From Buddleja alternifolia (Eukaryota > Streptophyta > Magnoliopsida > Lamiales > Scrophulariaceae), in NCBI GenBank assembly GCA_019426215.1, contig CM033393.1, positions 4,684,046 to 4,748,045 on the forward strand: a DNA stretch of 64,000 nucleotides. The letters are read 5' to 3'. Positions 32,484-44,345 of the stretch are shown one piece after another. The notes beneath the pieces were generated by a model that was given only the letters and a program-made list of their open reading frames with translations, was not told where the DNA came from and searched no databases. Both the position numbers and the translations under genes were made by a program. Position 1 is the stretch's first letter. Every line of letters starts with the position of its first letter.

Positions 32484-34799
32484 TCAAGCTGGAGCATAGA
32501 TGTTAATCATGCCCAGCTTGTTACAAAGATAATCAACCTGGACCCCATTTAAAGCCTTTGTGAAAAGATCTCCTAATTGTTCTCCAGTCTTCACATACTC
32601 CGTAGAAATGAGATTTTGTTGCACCTTTTCACGAACGAAATGACAGTCGATCTCAATATGTTTAGTTCGTTCATGAAACACAGGATTGGAGGTAATGTGA
32701 AGGGCAGCTTGGTTATCACACCAAAGTTTTGCTGGCATTGAGATTTTAAGACCCAATTCAGTTAATAACTGATATATCCACATTATTTCACACGTAGACT
32801 GAGCCATAGCTCTATACTCTGATTCGGCACTAGAGCGGGATACAACACGTTGTTTCTTGCTTTTCCATGACACTAAATTTCCGCCAAAGAAGACACAATA
32901 ACCTGTGGTAGATCTTCGATCTATTTTAGATCCTGCCCAATCTGCATCTGAATAGCACTCTATACGAGTGTGACTATGATTCTTATAAAGTATACCTCGT
33001 TCAGGTGCTCCCTTTAAGTAGCACAAGATGTGTTCTAGAGCAGCCCAATGATGAACAGTTGGAGCAGACATAAATTGACTCACATTGCTAACACAATATG
33101 CGATATCAGGGCGAGTTACTGTGAGATAGTTCAATTTCCCCACTAACCTTCTATACCTCTCCGGATCCTCAAATAAGTCTCCTTCATTAGTGAGTTGTAG
33201 ATTAGGTGGCATCGGAGTACTGCATGGTTTAGCTCCTATCTTTCCTGTCTCCATTAACAGATTAAGCACATATTTCCTTTGTGATAAGAAGATACCTTTC
33301 TTGCTCCTTGTTACCTCAACTCCCAAAAAATATTTCAACGATCCTAAATCCTTTGTGTGGAACTGACTGTGAAGAAAAGACTTCAAGGATGATATTCCCA
33401 TAGCATCACTTCCGGTAATAATAATATCATCTACATATACAACAAGGAGAATAACGCCGGATGGAGAGTGTTTATAAAATACTGAATGATCAGACTTACT
33501 CATATTCATTCCAAACTTTTCAACTGCTTGACTGAATTTGCCAAACCACGCACGAGGGCTCTGTTTCAAACCATACAGAGCCTTTCGAAGGCGACAAACT
33601 TTCCCATACTCCCCCTGATCAACAAACCCAGGTGGTTGCTCCATGTAAACCTCTTCGAGTAAGTCTCCATGTAAGAAAGCATTTTTGATGTCTAACTGGT
33701 GCAAGGGCCAATCATGAGTGGCAGCCATAGACATGAATAACCGAACAGAGGTCAATTTAGCCACAGGAGAGAAAGTTTCAGAGTAATCCACACCATAAGT
33801 CTGGGCATAACCTTTAGCGACAAGGCGAGCTTTAAGTCTAGCCACAGAGCCATCGGGATTCATTTTGATTACAAAGACCCATTTACAGCCGATAGCCGTC
33901 TTACCTGCAGGTAAATTTACTAAATTCCAAGTACCATTAACGTCTAAAGCATTCACCTCTTCTAGCATAGCCGCACGCCAACCAGGATGAGACAAGGCTT
34001 CACGACCAGTTTTAGGCAAATATATAGAATCAAGAGAAGCAACGAACGAATATGTAGAAGATGATAAATGATCATAAGAAACAAAAGAGGAAATGGGATA
34101 CGTGCACTGGCGTTTACCTTTACGAAGGGCAATAGGAAGATCAGAAGCATTGTCTGATGGATCCGATGACGAAGTTGAAACCGGTGCTGGACATGTAATG
34201 GGAGGATCCGGCCGTCTGGAATAGACATGATGAATGGGTGGACGAGATTGAGGGAGTGCTGCAGGAGCAACAATCGGCGCCGGATAGGTAATGTGGTAAA
34301 CCAACAAAGTGTCATCCTCCCCCTGACTAGCATTAGGATGAGAAGAGACCGGAAAGAAGGAGCAATGTTCCATAAAAGTAACGTCAGTAGACACAAGATA
34401 TTTGCTAAGACTAGGACAATAACACCGATAACCTTTTTGTAACCGAGAGTAACCGAGAAAAACACATTTGACTGATTTGGGATCTAACTTGGTAACATGA
34501 GGACGAACATCCCGAACAAAACAAGTACTTCCAAATAAGCGAGGTTCAATAGGAAATAAAGATTTTGTCGGAAAAAGGATACTATAAGGAATCTCACCAT
34601 GAAGATCAGAAGATGGCATACGATTAATGAGGAAGCAGGCTGTTGACACAGCATCAGCCCAAAAACATTTAGGAACATTTGTTTGGAATAAGAGGGCTCT
34701 GGCTGTCTCAAGCAGATGACGATTTTTCCTTTCAGCTACGCCATTCTGAGATGGCGTATCAACACAATAGGATTGATGAAGAATGCCATTGTTAACCAT
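32484..34799 (-). pseudogene. Copia B pol: integrase C-part, RT, RNase H
   Basis: A 771-codon open frame. The integrase catalytic Glu lies in the block NGVAERKNRHLLETARALL (about residues 19-37), and LDPKSVKCVFLGYS follows near 104-117. RT begins at about 308 (KWVFVIKMNPDGS), continues with LDIKNAFLHGDL and has the catalytic YVDD near 458-461. RNase H has DADWAGSKIDRRSTTGYC and SSAESEYRA, and the protein ends after EQLGDLFTKAL. An in-frame TAG at 34806-34808 sits just upstream of this Met, so the frame is the 3' part of a longer pol cut by that stop and by the frameshift near 34930. The enzyme domains themselves look intact. Confidence 0.88.
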
Positions 34800-34917
34800 A
34801 TAAGTCTAAAAAGAAACAGAAAAATATTCTTTGGCATTGTCACTGCGCAAAGTACGCACAGAAGTATTAAATTGCGTTTTAATTTCAGCACAGAAAGCCG
34901 TAAATTTGGTAAAGAGT

Positions 34918-35757
34918 TCAGACCAATTTTTTCATAAAATAAGTCCAAGTCATGCGAGAGAAATCATCAACAAAAGTGACAAAATACCGAAATCCAGGTT
35001 TTGACACAACAGGACAAGGACCCCAAACATCTGAGTGAACTAATTCAAAAGGAGAACTTACTCTTTTATTGACACGAGGAACGGAAGGTAACCGATGATG
35101 TTTGGCAAACTGACACGACTCACAATCTAAAGAGGACACATTATGAAACTGGGGACAAAGTTTCTTTAACGAAGGGAGAGAAGGGTGTCCTAACCGACAA
35201 TGGGCTTCAAAAGGGGTTACTACTGCTGAGCAAGCAGTAGATCGGGGCATCTGTGTCGGAATATCCAATAGGTAGAGACCTCCTGATACATGTCCTTTAC
35301 CAATAATCTTCTTCGTCACAAGATCCTGAAATAAGCAATAATCTGGAAAAAATGAGACACAACAATTGAGAGCACGTGTGATTTGGCTCACAGACAGTAA
35401 ATTAAAAGAGAAATCGGGTAAACTTAAGACATGTGCTAAAGAAAGCGATGAAGTGGGCTGAACAGTGCCGGAACCAAGAACATTTGATGTAGAACCATCG
35501 GCTAAAGTTACATTGCGGGAAGAGGGGTGTGGTGTAAAACCGGTGAAAATATTTGGATTACCTGTCATGTGATTTGAAGCACCTGAGTCAATGACCCATT
35601 GGAATGAAGAGGAAAGGAGACATGTATTTGGGGTACCTAACTCAGCAGGTGCAATAATGGAGGGAGATGAAGTTCTCAATGTTTCCTGATACCGACGAAA
35701 CTGAGCAAATAAATCTGCAGATATAGTAACTGTCCCGGACTCCTGTTTGGTACCCAT
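34918..35757 (-). pseudogene. Copia B protease, pre-integrase and integrase N-part
   Basis: 279 codons. The aspartic protease motif is WVIDSGASNHMTG near residues 54-66. The pre-integrase His/Cys finger follows (HCRLGHPS ... CESCQFAKH, about 185-220). Then come the first integrase Asp in VHSDVWGPC and the second in VTFVDDFSRMTW. The frame ends early because a run of T at 34927-34932 (A on the coding strand) is out of register by one base. Sequence past the stop continues the integrase in the next frame. The N-terminus looks like the gag-protease spacer of related elements, which suggests gag was lost upstream. Confidence 0.88.
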
Positions 35758-36563
35758 ATGATACTAATATCCACAACCAAACAAGAATTTGACCCAAACA
35801 AACTTTCCAACCAAAATCAGCACAATCAGCTGAAAAACAGAGCAGTCCAACAACCAACGGAAGCACAAACCAAAAAAAGTAAACCCAAATCCAAAAAAAA
35901 TAACAAAGGAAGCAGCGAAAAGCCCGAACGGAAGTAGTACAGTTGACCCAAATCAGATTATATGACCCTCTCGTAGCAACAGTAAATCAGAAGGACCAAT
36001 TTTTTTTTTTTTTTTTTTTATGAACAGTAATAACCAAAGTTCAAAATATATGAACAGGAGCGCAAATAGTGATCAGATAGTAAAATAAACCTGCCGGAGG
36101 GACTCTACAGTGACGGGCGACGCTGGAGACGGAAGCCGGAATTCGAGGTACTGTACCACACACCCGCACGCGCCGGCGCATGAATAGTAGCCAGAAAAGG
36201 CAGATGGCGCGTGAGAGATACGCGCTTGTCGGAACAGTGAACGGTTTTGGTAGAAAGGCCAGAAATTGGTCGGCGAACCTTCCTGGAGGGGTGGTGAGAT
36301 CAAAAGAGGCCTCGACAGTGGCGACTGAAACCGGAACAGTGTGACGCACTGTCAACTCTGCGATCGGCGCGTGAGCCTCACTCCCTGACCGGTTGACTGC
36401 CGGATTTCGGGGATTGGCCGGAAATGAGGATTTGCATCTGCCTGGGTGGGTGGTGAGAACAAACGGTCATGCTAACAAAGTGACCCGAAAAAGATTCAAA
36501 TGTTGCACATTTGGCAACCAAAAAAAAATAATTTGAAACTTGAATTCTCTGTAAGTGTCACTG
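35758..36563 (-). other. Copia B leader with no recognisable gag
   Basis: About 800 bp between primer site and protease hold only short unrelated frames, a 20-base poly(T) (36001-36020) and a GC-richer part (36090-36450). Gag would need more than this length, so it appears deleted or replaced. Confidence 0.55.
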
Positions 36564-36575
36564 GCTCTTATACCA

Positions 36576-36747
36576 TGTAAACTAAGATGGAGTAATTTCC
36601 CATACATTGATATGAAGTATACAAACCTATTTATATACATAAGTTACATCTAAAGTAGGTAATAAAATAGAAAACCAATCCCTAAATTCCTTCCTTAATT
36701 TCAGTCATGTACTCTCCCACTTCCTTAATATATGACACTTTATAACA
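36576..36747 (-). repeat. Copia B 5' LTR
   Basis: 172 bp, almost identical to 32305-32476; the primer site 36564-36575 abuts it. Confidence 0.93.
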
Positions 36748-36752
36748 AAGAT

Positions 36753-36839
36753 AACTCTTAAATTTTGGAGCCAGTCCACATGATTTGGACCAGTAAGGAT
36801 ATTCTTTTCGAGTAAAACAGACAAGGGATTGATAGTCAT
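36753..36839 (-). pseudogene. Copia A gag, 5' part
   Basis: Starts at the ATG 36839-36837. The minus-strand frame includes EKNILTGPNHVDWLQNL, the typical opening of Copia Gag (LTGPNYxxW). It is cut by the AAGAT duplication and Copia B. Removing the insertion and one AAGAT puts it in frame with 32304 onward. It lies about 2.1 kb downstream of the Copia A primer site. Confidence 0.85.
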
Positions 36840-38973
36840 TATATCGAGAGAGATATAAAATTACTATAGAAAATAAATGAGATTCAATTAGAATTAATAT
36901 AACCTTGTTCCAAGTAATTTTTAAAGGTCTTAGTAAAAAGAACTTGGCTCCCACTACATTTTTTGAAATATCACACTCCCACTGTCAAATTCGAAAGTCC
37001 TCGTTGGTGGACGTCATAGTGGTGATTGAATTCCTTATAAGATTTCATGGGTTGCACCTTATTCCTATTAATTAACCCATTAGTCTTATAAAGTGGTGTC
37101 TCACACCAATCCACCAAGTGAATGGTTCATTCAATCATCTTTTTTTCATGATTCACTAAACCTCAACCTCTGCGATAATTTTGGTTTATGATTCATCTAA
37201 GCTAGCCCACCGACTTTCCATTGGTCTAACAGTTGAATTTCACCTTTCAACCTTATACTGGTATTTGATGAGAAATTTGATTCGACCAAAGACATCAAAT
37301 GCACTTAAGAAAAAGATCATATCCTACCTAAGCATATAACCCCCAGAACAAGGGAAAAGCTATATGTTAGGAAAAATATGAGTCTCTTAAGTTCAGTGGA
37401 GGGAGGGATACCTCATATCCTTTACAACTTAGTATATTATATTGGGAGAATTTTGGTTTGATTATATTGGTCTCACTTTGCACATTATTCATTTTAAAAG
37501 AACAAAAAACATGGATATAATAAAGCAATCCTAGAAAACTAACATACAACCCATGGACTATGTTTCCTAGATTAGGCCAAGCCAATGCCCTTAATCATTG
37601 AAGAAAAATGTCCTACAACTAAGCTTCCTTGAACGTCTCTTGTCTCCTTTGTGCTTCTCTTGTTTCTCCTTTTCATGGGTTCTATTTTTTTCTAACTATT
37701 ACAATGATTTTAAACAACCTATACATCATTCTAATAAAAGAAAGAAAATACATAGGCTCAAACCGGCCTTTACAACCCATAAAAGAAATACACCAAAAGA
37801 AAAGTCTAAGTCCATGGATTGTATCCCCATCACATAAACATGTGATACATGATATTATATTGAAAGCAAGAAAACAAATACATATGATGATTCATGAATT
37901 AAAATCTAATTCTTAATTTAGTGTCAAATAATTTTGAGGTCTTAAATTTATCTTGAGCATTAAAATTCTATTTTAATCATACAATGATTCCCAATCATTA
38001 TATTAGTTTCAAATAAAAAGTCACACTTTTAATATTGAAACTAGAATTGTATGAAAGTAAATATAAATTTCAATTTCATTTTAATTTTACAAATAAAATC
38101 TAATTTTAAATCCAAAATAAAATTACATTTAAAATAACTATTCAAAAAAAAAATTATTCTGCCGGTCTGGCCCGGGTCGGGCCGATCAGGTCTGAGCCTG
38201 ACCCGGGTCGAGTCAGGTCCGACCAGCCTGGGGCTGCCCCAATCACATAGTAGTAACCGACCCATCTCGAGATGCCGAGTGCTGGCACCATTTTGACACT
38301 GTAAAATTGAGCTCCCCACGCCCACGGGATGCCATCGTCGGGAGCAAATAGCCAATAGGAACGTCGCTCGCTCAAGCTACCCCATTGGAAGAGCTCACTC
38401 ATTTTCTCACCTCGATGATGCCCACACAAGCCCGCAGTAGCAACCGACTCGTCTAGCAATGCTAAGTGTAAGTCTCTGTGAATCAGCTGGCAAGATTTTA
38501 TTGATTTCAAGTCGCTGCAAAGCTGAACAATGTTTGAGTAAACAAAATAATCGTGTGCTTCGAACTTGTGTGACAAAACAAGCCTCATTACTGCTCCTAG
38601 TTTTCTCGAACCCAATCCACTTGGATTGGGCTATTGCTGCGCGCTGCAATCCTCAAAAGATTGAGCTATTGCTGCGCGCCGCAATCATCAAAAGATTGGG
38701 CTTGCAGCAGCAAGCCCAATAGGCGGCTGACAGCAGCCTGTTGCTGCGCAGTCCCGCCACCCTCCCAGTGGCGGGTTTTCCAACTCGATTTCAACGGCCC
38801 CGAATTTTTCATGCAATATCCAATAATTTTAAACATCGAAAAACAATTTTGAAATGGTTTAAAATTAATCACAATAGATCTAAACCTCGGAAAAATAAAA
38901 ACACTTTGAATCTTCATATTGTTCATGTAATCGAAAAGCAGTAAAACACGCCAACATCCATAATCACCCGCTA
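36840..38973 (-). other. Copia A long leader
   Basis: About 2.1 kb between primer site and gag, with no recognised ORF. It includes a GC-rich block (38154-38780) with repeated CCCGGGTCGGG/GACCCGGGTCGAGTC motifs. Near 38625-38700 is a short tandem repeat of about 35 bp (GATTGGGCTATTGCTGCGCG type). Short frames here are not convincing genes. Confidence 0.5.
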
Positions 38974-38985
38974 GCTCTAATACCA
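38974..38985 (-). other. Copia A tRNA primer site
   Basis: TGGTATTAGAGC on minus, one base inside the right LTR. It differs from the tRNA-Met match by one transition. Confidence 0.75.
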
Positions 38986-38986
38986 C

Positions 38987-40604
38987 TGTTGGGAATAATT
39001 GTATCAAAACAGCGGAAGCGGTACAACAAATTTTTTTTATTCCCAAACAGGATCTACCGGGGTCTAGTTGTAAACAACAATGTATACGAAAAGAAAGATA
39101 AAAGTCACTTACTTGTTATAGAGTGATTATCGTGCCCTTCAATCTTCCAAATCAAGAATCGACGGTTGATTTTGATCCAAGTAGCACAAACGTTCTACCT
39201 CTAAATCGGAAGCTATTAGAGTGGGAGGGGAGAGAGTTTTTCTTTTTCTTTCTCAACAGTATTCTTAGAGCTAGGGTTTTTGTTCAACACATGAACTTAT
39301 GAGATAAAAATACAACCACTATATATTTATATTAAGCGAACGAAAGACATGGGCTTCACAAGCCCACATGGGCTTCTTTTTAAGGTCTATGGCCGCCCCC
39401 CTATGGTGCACCCATTGTTGCACCGACTCTTATTTATTTTTTTAATTTAATCCGATTAAATTAATAGAAGAAATTAATAATAATAAATAATACTAAAAAA
39501 TTATTTTTGTAAGAAATAAATATTTATATATATTAATATTTATTAATACATTATTCAAAATAATTTATTTATTTATCACATAAAAAAATTATTATTAAGT
39601 ATCTAACAGTTAATATTATACTACAAAATTACTCCATCATTTTTCTTCATCGTTTCCCCTTTTAAGCGTGACTCTTTTAGGTTCATCTCATTTGGCAATT
39701 GGAGGATTTCAAAGGATATGGGTCCCCGTAGCCAGCTTCGCAGCCCACACTGTAACCCAAATAAGAACAAATGATTAGGATCATTCTATCAACATTTTTC
39801 GACGTGATCATTGTGTGATCACAAACCCTTTTACTCTTATATCACCGATGAGTATAGACCATGGTAACTATCAAATCATTAACTCATCTTTAATTTCTAT
39901 TAATAGTAAGTCGAGATCACTTTAGTTTCTTGTTTCAAAAACGTTTATTGCTTTGACCATAAATAATTAAGTGATAATTACTCGTCCACCTACGAGAGAG
40001 TAAATCCTTTTGGTAATTAGTTGAGACTGCTACTTGTGCATTAGATCGCAGTTCGAGATTGACCCCACCCAAGGGCGTTCTGAATCTAACTACTCTAATG
40101 ACAAACCTAATGTCACAAGTACATCTGCAACTTAATCCCTCAAGTCGAGGGTTCATCACACTTTACATCTTATATCAATTTCATCATTGACTGTCAACGA
40201 GTGAAAAACGAATGTGAGGAAATTGATGCGAGTCATGTTCAAAATTTCCTTCAATGTCCTCATGGTGTTAGCTCCCACTACGATCAACACTTATCGCCAC
40301 TGGAGCTCTTACCATACAAGTCATAAGTAATTCTCAACACCCTATTGAGATTATATAACTTGCGAACTATATTTAGTATACAAGTATTTAACATTTCCAG
40401 TGTTGTTTCCATTATCACATAAGGAATGGAAAGTCTACTCTTGCGTATTTCGGCCTTCAGTTAATTACATATTTATACGGATGCAATAAAACAAGTAATA
40501 ACCAAAGATGCCTTCATGTATAGGTTTTAATTAATAATACGATTACATTGCTTTATGCCCTATTACAATATATCCTCCTTGCATTCGAGGGCATATTTCT
40601 AACA
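38987..40604 (-). repeat. Copia A 5' LTR, intact
   Basis: 1618 bp, TGTTGGG...TCTAACA on plus. It is homologous to 7745-8370 plus 25882-26882 and is followed by the GCTCT duplication at 40605-40609. It carries the uninterrupted version of the CACTA target site near 39612. Confidence 0.9.
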
Positions 40605-41737
40605 GCTCTTACTAAGGATCGAATGCTCGACTAGGCCCCTTCTGAATGAGTTGCATTCGAGACCATCATGCCTTCACCCACCGAGCATGTAGATGCTCTA
40701 TTGGCGTTGGTGAACTTGTTGGGAAAATCAAGCAAAAACGCAACGGAAACGGTGTAATAAAATTTTTCAAATTTTCCCATAACGAGATCAATCCTGGGGT
40801 TTTATCACGTGTATGTACGATAAGGATATTGAAACTTTACCCGTTGTAGCAAAGTAGTTGGAGAAACTCGTAAATTCGTCTTCTTCAACTCTTTCGCGAA
40901 ACAATCCGGCTGATAGCTTGATAATCCGAGCAGTCCAAAGGTGTTGCCTCTAAATTGTCTCGTCGGAAAAAACTCGATCAGAAAAACTCCTTCTTCTTTG
41001 GCACAGTGACCGATGGCTAGAGGAAGAGAGGAGGGGAGGATTTTTTTTCTTGTGGCTCAAGTGTACAATTAATGATGACCTAGGTATTAACTAAAGTGAT
41101 ATATTTATATCACTTAAGTTATAACTTTAGGCTTAAAAAGCCTAAGTGGGACGCCTCTTAGCCGCCCCAACTCGGTCATGGTGTGCCTTTTGGTTTACCA
41201 ATTTGCGCTCGGTCCAATACTTTATTCAATTGATTAATTCAATCAAATTAATTAATCTAATTAAATAATAGATAGGATATTTAATTAATTTTATTTCACA
41301 AAAAAATAATATATTAATTAAAGTATAAATGAATTAACATATTTCTCCAAATAATTAATTTCATTTAACTAATTTTAAGTAACCAATACTTAAAATATTG
41401 CCACAAGAAATATACCATATTTTCTTTCGATTTCTTCTTTTAAAGCGTGACTCTTTAGGTTTATCTATATTTGATAATGGGAGGATTCCATTGAATGTGG
41501 GTTACACCTAGCTAGTCAAGTGATCCACATTGTATCCTAAATAAGATAAAATGATTGGATCATTTTACCTTTCCTTACCGTGTGAATACAAACTCTTCGT
41601 TTCCTTATCCCGGTCAAGTGAGAGTCGTGATTTAGGTCAAACTCACAAACTTGACTCTATGATATATTTATAATAAGTCTAGATCAAAAAATTCTTTGAC
41701 CAAAGAGTTTAAGATCTAACTTACTTATAAATTCATA

Positions 41738-42891
41738 GGAAAAATTGCACTTTACATCCCATAACTTTGCCCGAATTCAATTTTGGTCCTACTCATTACA
41801 AAAATATCACATTGCGTCCCATATCTTTAAAAAAATCTCATATTTGGTCCCCTCCATCCATTTCCGTCAATTTTTAAACGGAGAAGGCATGTGGACTACA
41901 CGTGGCCGTTAGTTAAAAGCAAATATTTCCTTTTTTTATAAGTAATTATATATATATATATATATAAATAGAGAAAAAAAAATTCCAACCGTTCACTGTT
42001 CATCGTCTTCACAGTGAAGACGACGAACAGTGTTTTTTTTTTTTGTCAGTTTTATATATTAATATATAATTTTGTGTGTATATATATATATATACATATT
42101 ATATGTCTATGTGTGTGTCTATATATGTATATGTGATTATGTGTGTGTTTTGGAGGGGGGGTGGAATTTGAATCACTATTCATCGTCTTCGCAGTGAAGA
42201 CGATGAACAGTTTTTTTTTTCATTTAGTATTATATATTAATATATAATTTTGTGTGTATATATACACATATTATATATGTCTATGTGTGTGTCTATATAT
42301 GTATGTGTGTGTTGGGGGAGAATTTGAATCACTATTCATCATCTTCGCAAAGAAGTGATGAATAGTAAAAAAAATTTGTTAGTTTTATATATTAATATCT
42401 AATTTTGTGTGTATATATATACATATCATATATGTCTATGTGTGTGTCTATATATGTATATGTGTGTGCATTGTGGGAGAAATTTGAATCACTGTTCATC
42501 GTCTTTGCAAAGAAGATGATGAATAGTGATTTTTTATTTTTATTTTTGTTATTTTTATATATAAAATATTATATAATTGTGTGTGTATATATGTATGTAT
42601 TATATTTTATGTTTTTTTGTTAAAATATTAAACTAATTACAAGTTGGGGGACCTTTTTGAAATTATCCCTTATTTTGGAGATCAAATTAGGTGCATATCA
42701 CGGTCAAGGCTTTGACTAACATCCCATGTGCAAGGCATATGCCTTCTGCCGTTAAAAATAAACGAAAATTGATGGATGGGACAAGATGTGAGATTTTTTG
42801 TAAGATATGGGTCTCAATGTAATATTTTTATAATGAGTGGGATCAAAATTGAATTCGGGCAAAATTATGGGACGTAAAGTGCAATTTTCCC
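41738..42891. mobile_element. Mutator-like MITE with long inverted ends, TSD about 10 bp
   Basis: Inverted ends of about 170 bp start GG(A/G)AAAATTGCACTTTAC and continue through GCCCGAATTCAATTTTG. TAAATTCATA occurs at 41728-41737 and 42892-42901, in the 8-11 bp range made by Mutator-like elements. No transposase. The centre is a four-unit tandem repeat with hairpins and (GT/AT)n runs. Confidence 0.8.
41990..42610. repeat. Hairpin-containing tandem repeat inside the MITE
   Basis: Four units of about 150-180 bp each start with an inverted repeat (CACTGTTCATCGTCTTC and its near-complement, at 41994-42032, 42174-42210, 42332-42364 and 42490-42528). Each is followed by TTTTATATATTAATAT and GTGTGTATATATA runs. 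Stems become less perfect towards the right. Confidence 0.75.
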
Positions 42892-43532
42892 TAAATTCAT
42901 AGGGTAGTTCCTCGTTCACTTTCGAGGGAACGAATCTCATCTTGAATATCAGTTAAGACTACTACTTGCCCATTAGGTTGCAGTTCGAGGTTGACCCCAC
43001 CAAAAGGTGAATTGGGTCTAACTACTCTAATGACAAACCAAATTGTCACAAGTATATCTTCAACTCGATTCCTCAAGTCTTAAGTTCAGACACATATATT
43101 ACAATTTAATCAATTCTGTCATTGACTGTGAAAGAGTGAAAACACATGTGACTGAATCGATGCGAGTCATGTCTTAGTACCACTATCTCCATCATGCACC
43201 TATGATATGAGTTTCTCACTACTACCCAGTGATTGACGGGCACCTTTCTCATCAAAACTCACATCATACAAGTCTTGATGATTTCCAATGCTCAATTGGG
43301 AATCATTGACTTGCAGACTATTTTAGTATACAAGTATTAAACCCCTCTAGTGCTTTAAAGAGTTAGCGCTTGTGTTCATGGACTCATAGATGATTACAAT
43401 ATATAAATGCCAATATAATAGTGAACAACTAAATGCCTTTTATTAAAAAAATGAGAAACAATTACAATTTACTAATGTCCTTACATTCTCTAATCCTCCA
43501 GGGGCATTTGAGGACATTAACCTAACAGAACT

Positions 43533-44180
43533 TTGTTAAAGCGCTAAATAAGTGGAGACCAGGTTATGAAGGTGAACCCAACTAAGGGATCGAAATGAAG
43601 ATTGAGCTAGTTGTTGCTCCCTCCCCACAAAGTAGGCGGGGGTTTGAGATGTTCCTAAGCCATATTGTTGATCTTCAAAGGTAGGGCTAAAGAAGAGAAA
43701 ATCTAAAGACGTTCGAGCCACTGAGGCCAAGCGATGAAAGATCGAAAAAAGAAGGCTCGAAGGAGACAGAGGAGGCGGTCCAAGGTCAGTGTCTGCTGGA
43801 AATATTGTCCCATCATTATGATGTAGCTCGAGTTGAGTTCCTTATTGAAATCAGTACTGATGCGGATCAAGGGACCGAAGGAGACGAGCCTTATGTTCCT
43901 AATTGTAATTGTTACAATTGAGAGCTTAGTACTGTATACTAAGCAATGGGAGCTCATACTATAACAAATATATAAATAATATATGTGAAATCAGGAACGG
44001 ATCCAGGAATAATTCGTTGGCGGTGAATTAAAACATTTTTTTTAAGAATATTTGTATGTAAATATTCAAATTTATTCTTATATTAAGAGATAAGTTAATA
44101 ATGATTACCACGTGTAAAAAAACTAATGTTTAAAAAATTATAGTACTTTCAAAACATATAAGCGATTATTTAACATTTTC
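43533..44180. other. Outer-layer sequence, no gene identified
   Basis: Continues the sequence that the solo LTR and Copia A inserted into (pieces at 7499-7744, 40610-40716 and here). Read together, the pieces contain some open stretches but no family I recognise. Confidence 0.35.
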
Positions 44181-44189
44181 CCCACCATA

Positions 44190-44338
44190 TACGTTCTTTC
44201 TTCATAATAGATTTTGTATCAAGTTTTTCTACAGTGCTTCTCTCTATGTAAGTAATCAAACAATCTGCAACGTATTCATCTTTTATATAGTTCTTGAGTT
44301 TATCTTTCACTAATTTCATGGTTGAAACTTCTCAGTTG
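44190..44338 (-). pseudogene. hAT transposase C-terminal fragment
   Basis: Minus-strand frame reading STMKLVKDKLKNYIKDEY followed by VADCLITYIERSTVEK and KSIM. This matches the C-terminal dimerisation region of hAT transposases of the TTF/MYM-zinc-finger type (ERxFSxMKLVKxxLR ... LVTYIER ... IM). An in-frame TGA precedes it and nothing else of the gene was found, so it is a relic. Confidence 0.65.
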
Positions 44339-44345
44339 TTGAAGT

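Larger units (their letters stand above)
32305..36747 (-). mobile_element. Copia B: young Copia with 172-bp LTRs, TSD AAGAT
   Basis: LTRs 32305-32476 and 36576-36747 are both 172 bp and differ at one position as read. AAGAT flanks at 32300-32304 and 36748-36752. The primer site on minus reads TGGTATAAGAGC directly beside the right LTR. A classic purine tract (GAGGGGGAGTG on minus) lies beside the left LTR. It sits inside Copia A gag. Pol is nearly complete with two lesions; no gag ORF was recognised. Short LTRs suggest the Ale/Retrofit-type group, which is an inference. Confidence 0.93.
7745..40604 (-). mobile_element. Copia A: exploded LTR element hosting nested insertions, TSD GCTCT
   Basis: The intact 5' LTR is 38987-40604. 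The matching 3' LTR survives as two pieces, 7745-8370 and 25882-26882, separated by a CACTA element. GCTCT at 7740-7744 and at 40605-40609 marks the original insertion. A tRNA-Met-type primer site (TGGTATTAGAGC on minus, 38985-38974) lies one base inside the right LTR. Gag starts at 36839 on minus and is interrupted by Copia B. After a pre-integrase remnant at about 31150, integrase, RT and RNase H are gone, replaced by a SIRE-like 3' end. The span exceeds a normal element because of the guests. The matching TSD is the main evidence for a single element; loss of the last 12 bp of the left LTR shows later deletion. Confidence 0.8.
40717..43527 (-). repeat. Solo LTR, TSD GAACT, containing a MITE
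   Basis: TGTTGGGAAAATC...CCTAACA is flanked by GAACT at 40712-40716 and 43528-43532, with no internal region or second LTR. Without the 1164-bp MITE and its duplication it is about 1.65 kb. Terminal sequence and layout are related to the Copia A LTR (also TGTTGGGA...TAACA), and it shares the TGGCAATTGGAGGATT-like region in diverged form. LTR-LTR recombination explains the lone LTR. Orientation is taken from that similarity. Confidence 0.82.

Noticed and set aside
34227..34442. Plus-strand open frames across the Copia B pol
   Set aside because: These are antisense shadows of the clear minus-strand pol frame.
38154..38615. 153-codon minus-strand frame in the Copia A leader
   Set aside because: GC-rich leader sequence with competing frames on both strands; no motif and no reason to expect a gene there.
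41940..42110. CRISPR-like repeats
   Set aside because: Repeats are few, variable in length, contain AT/GT microsatellites and lie inside a plant MITE.
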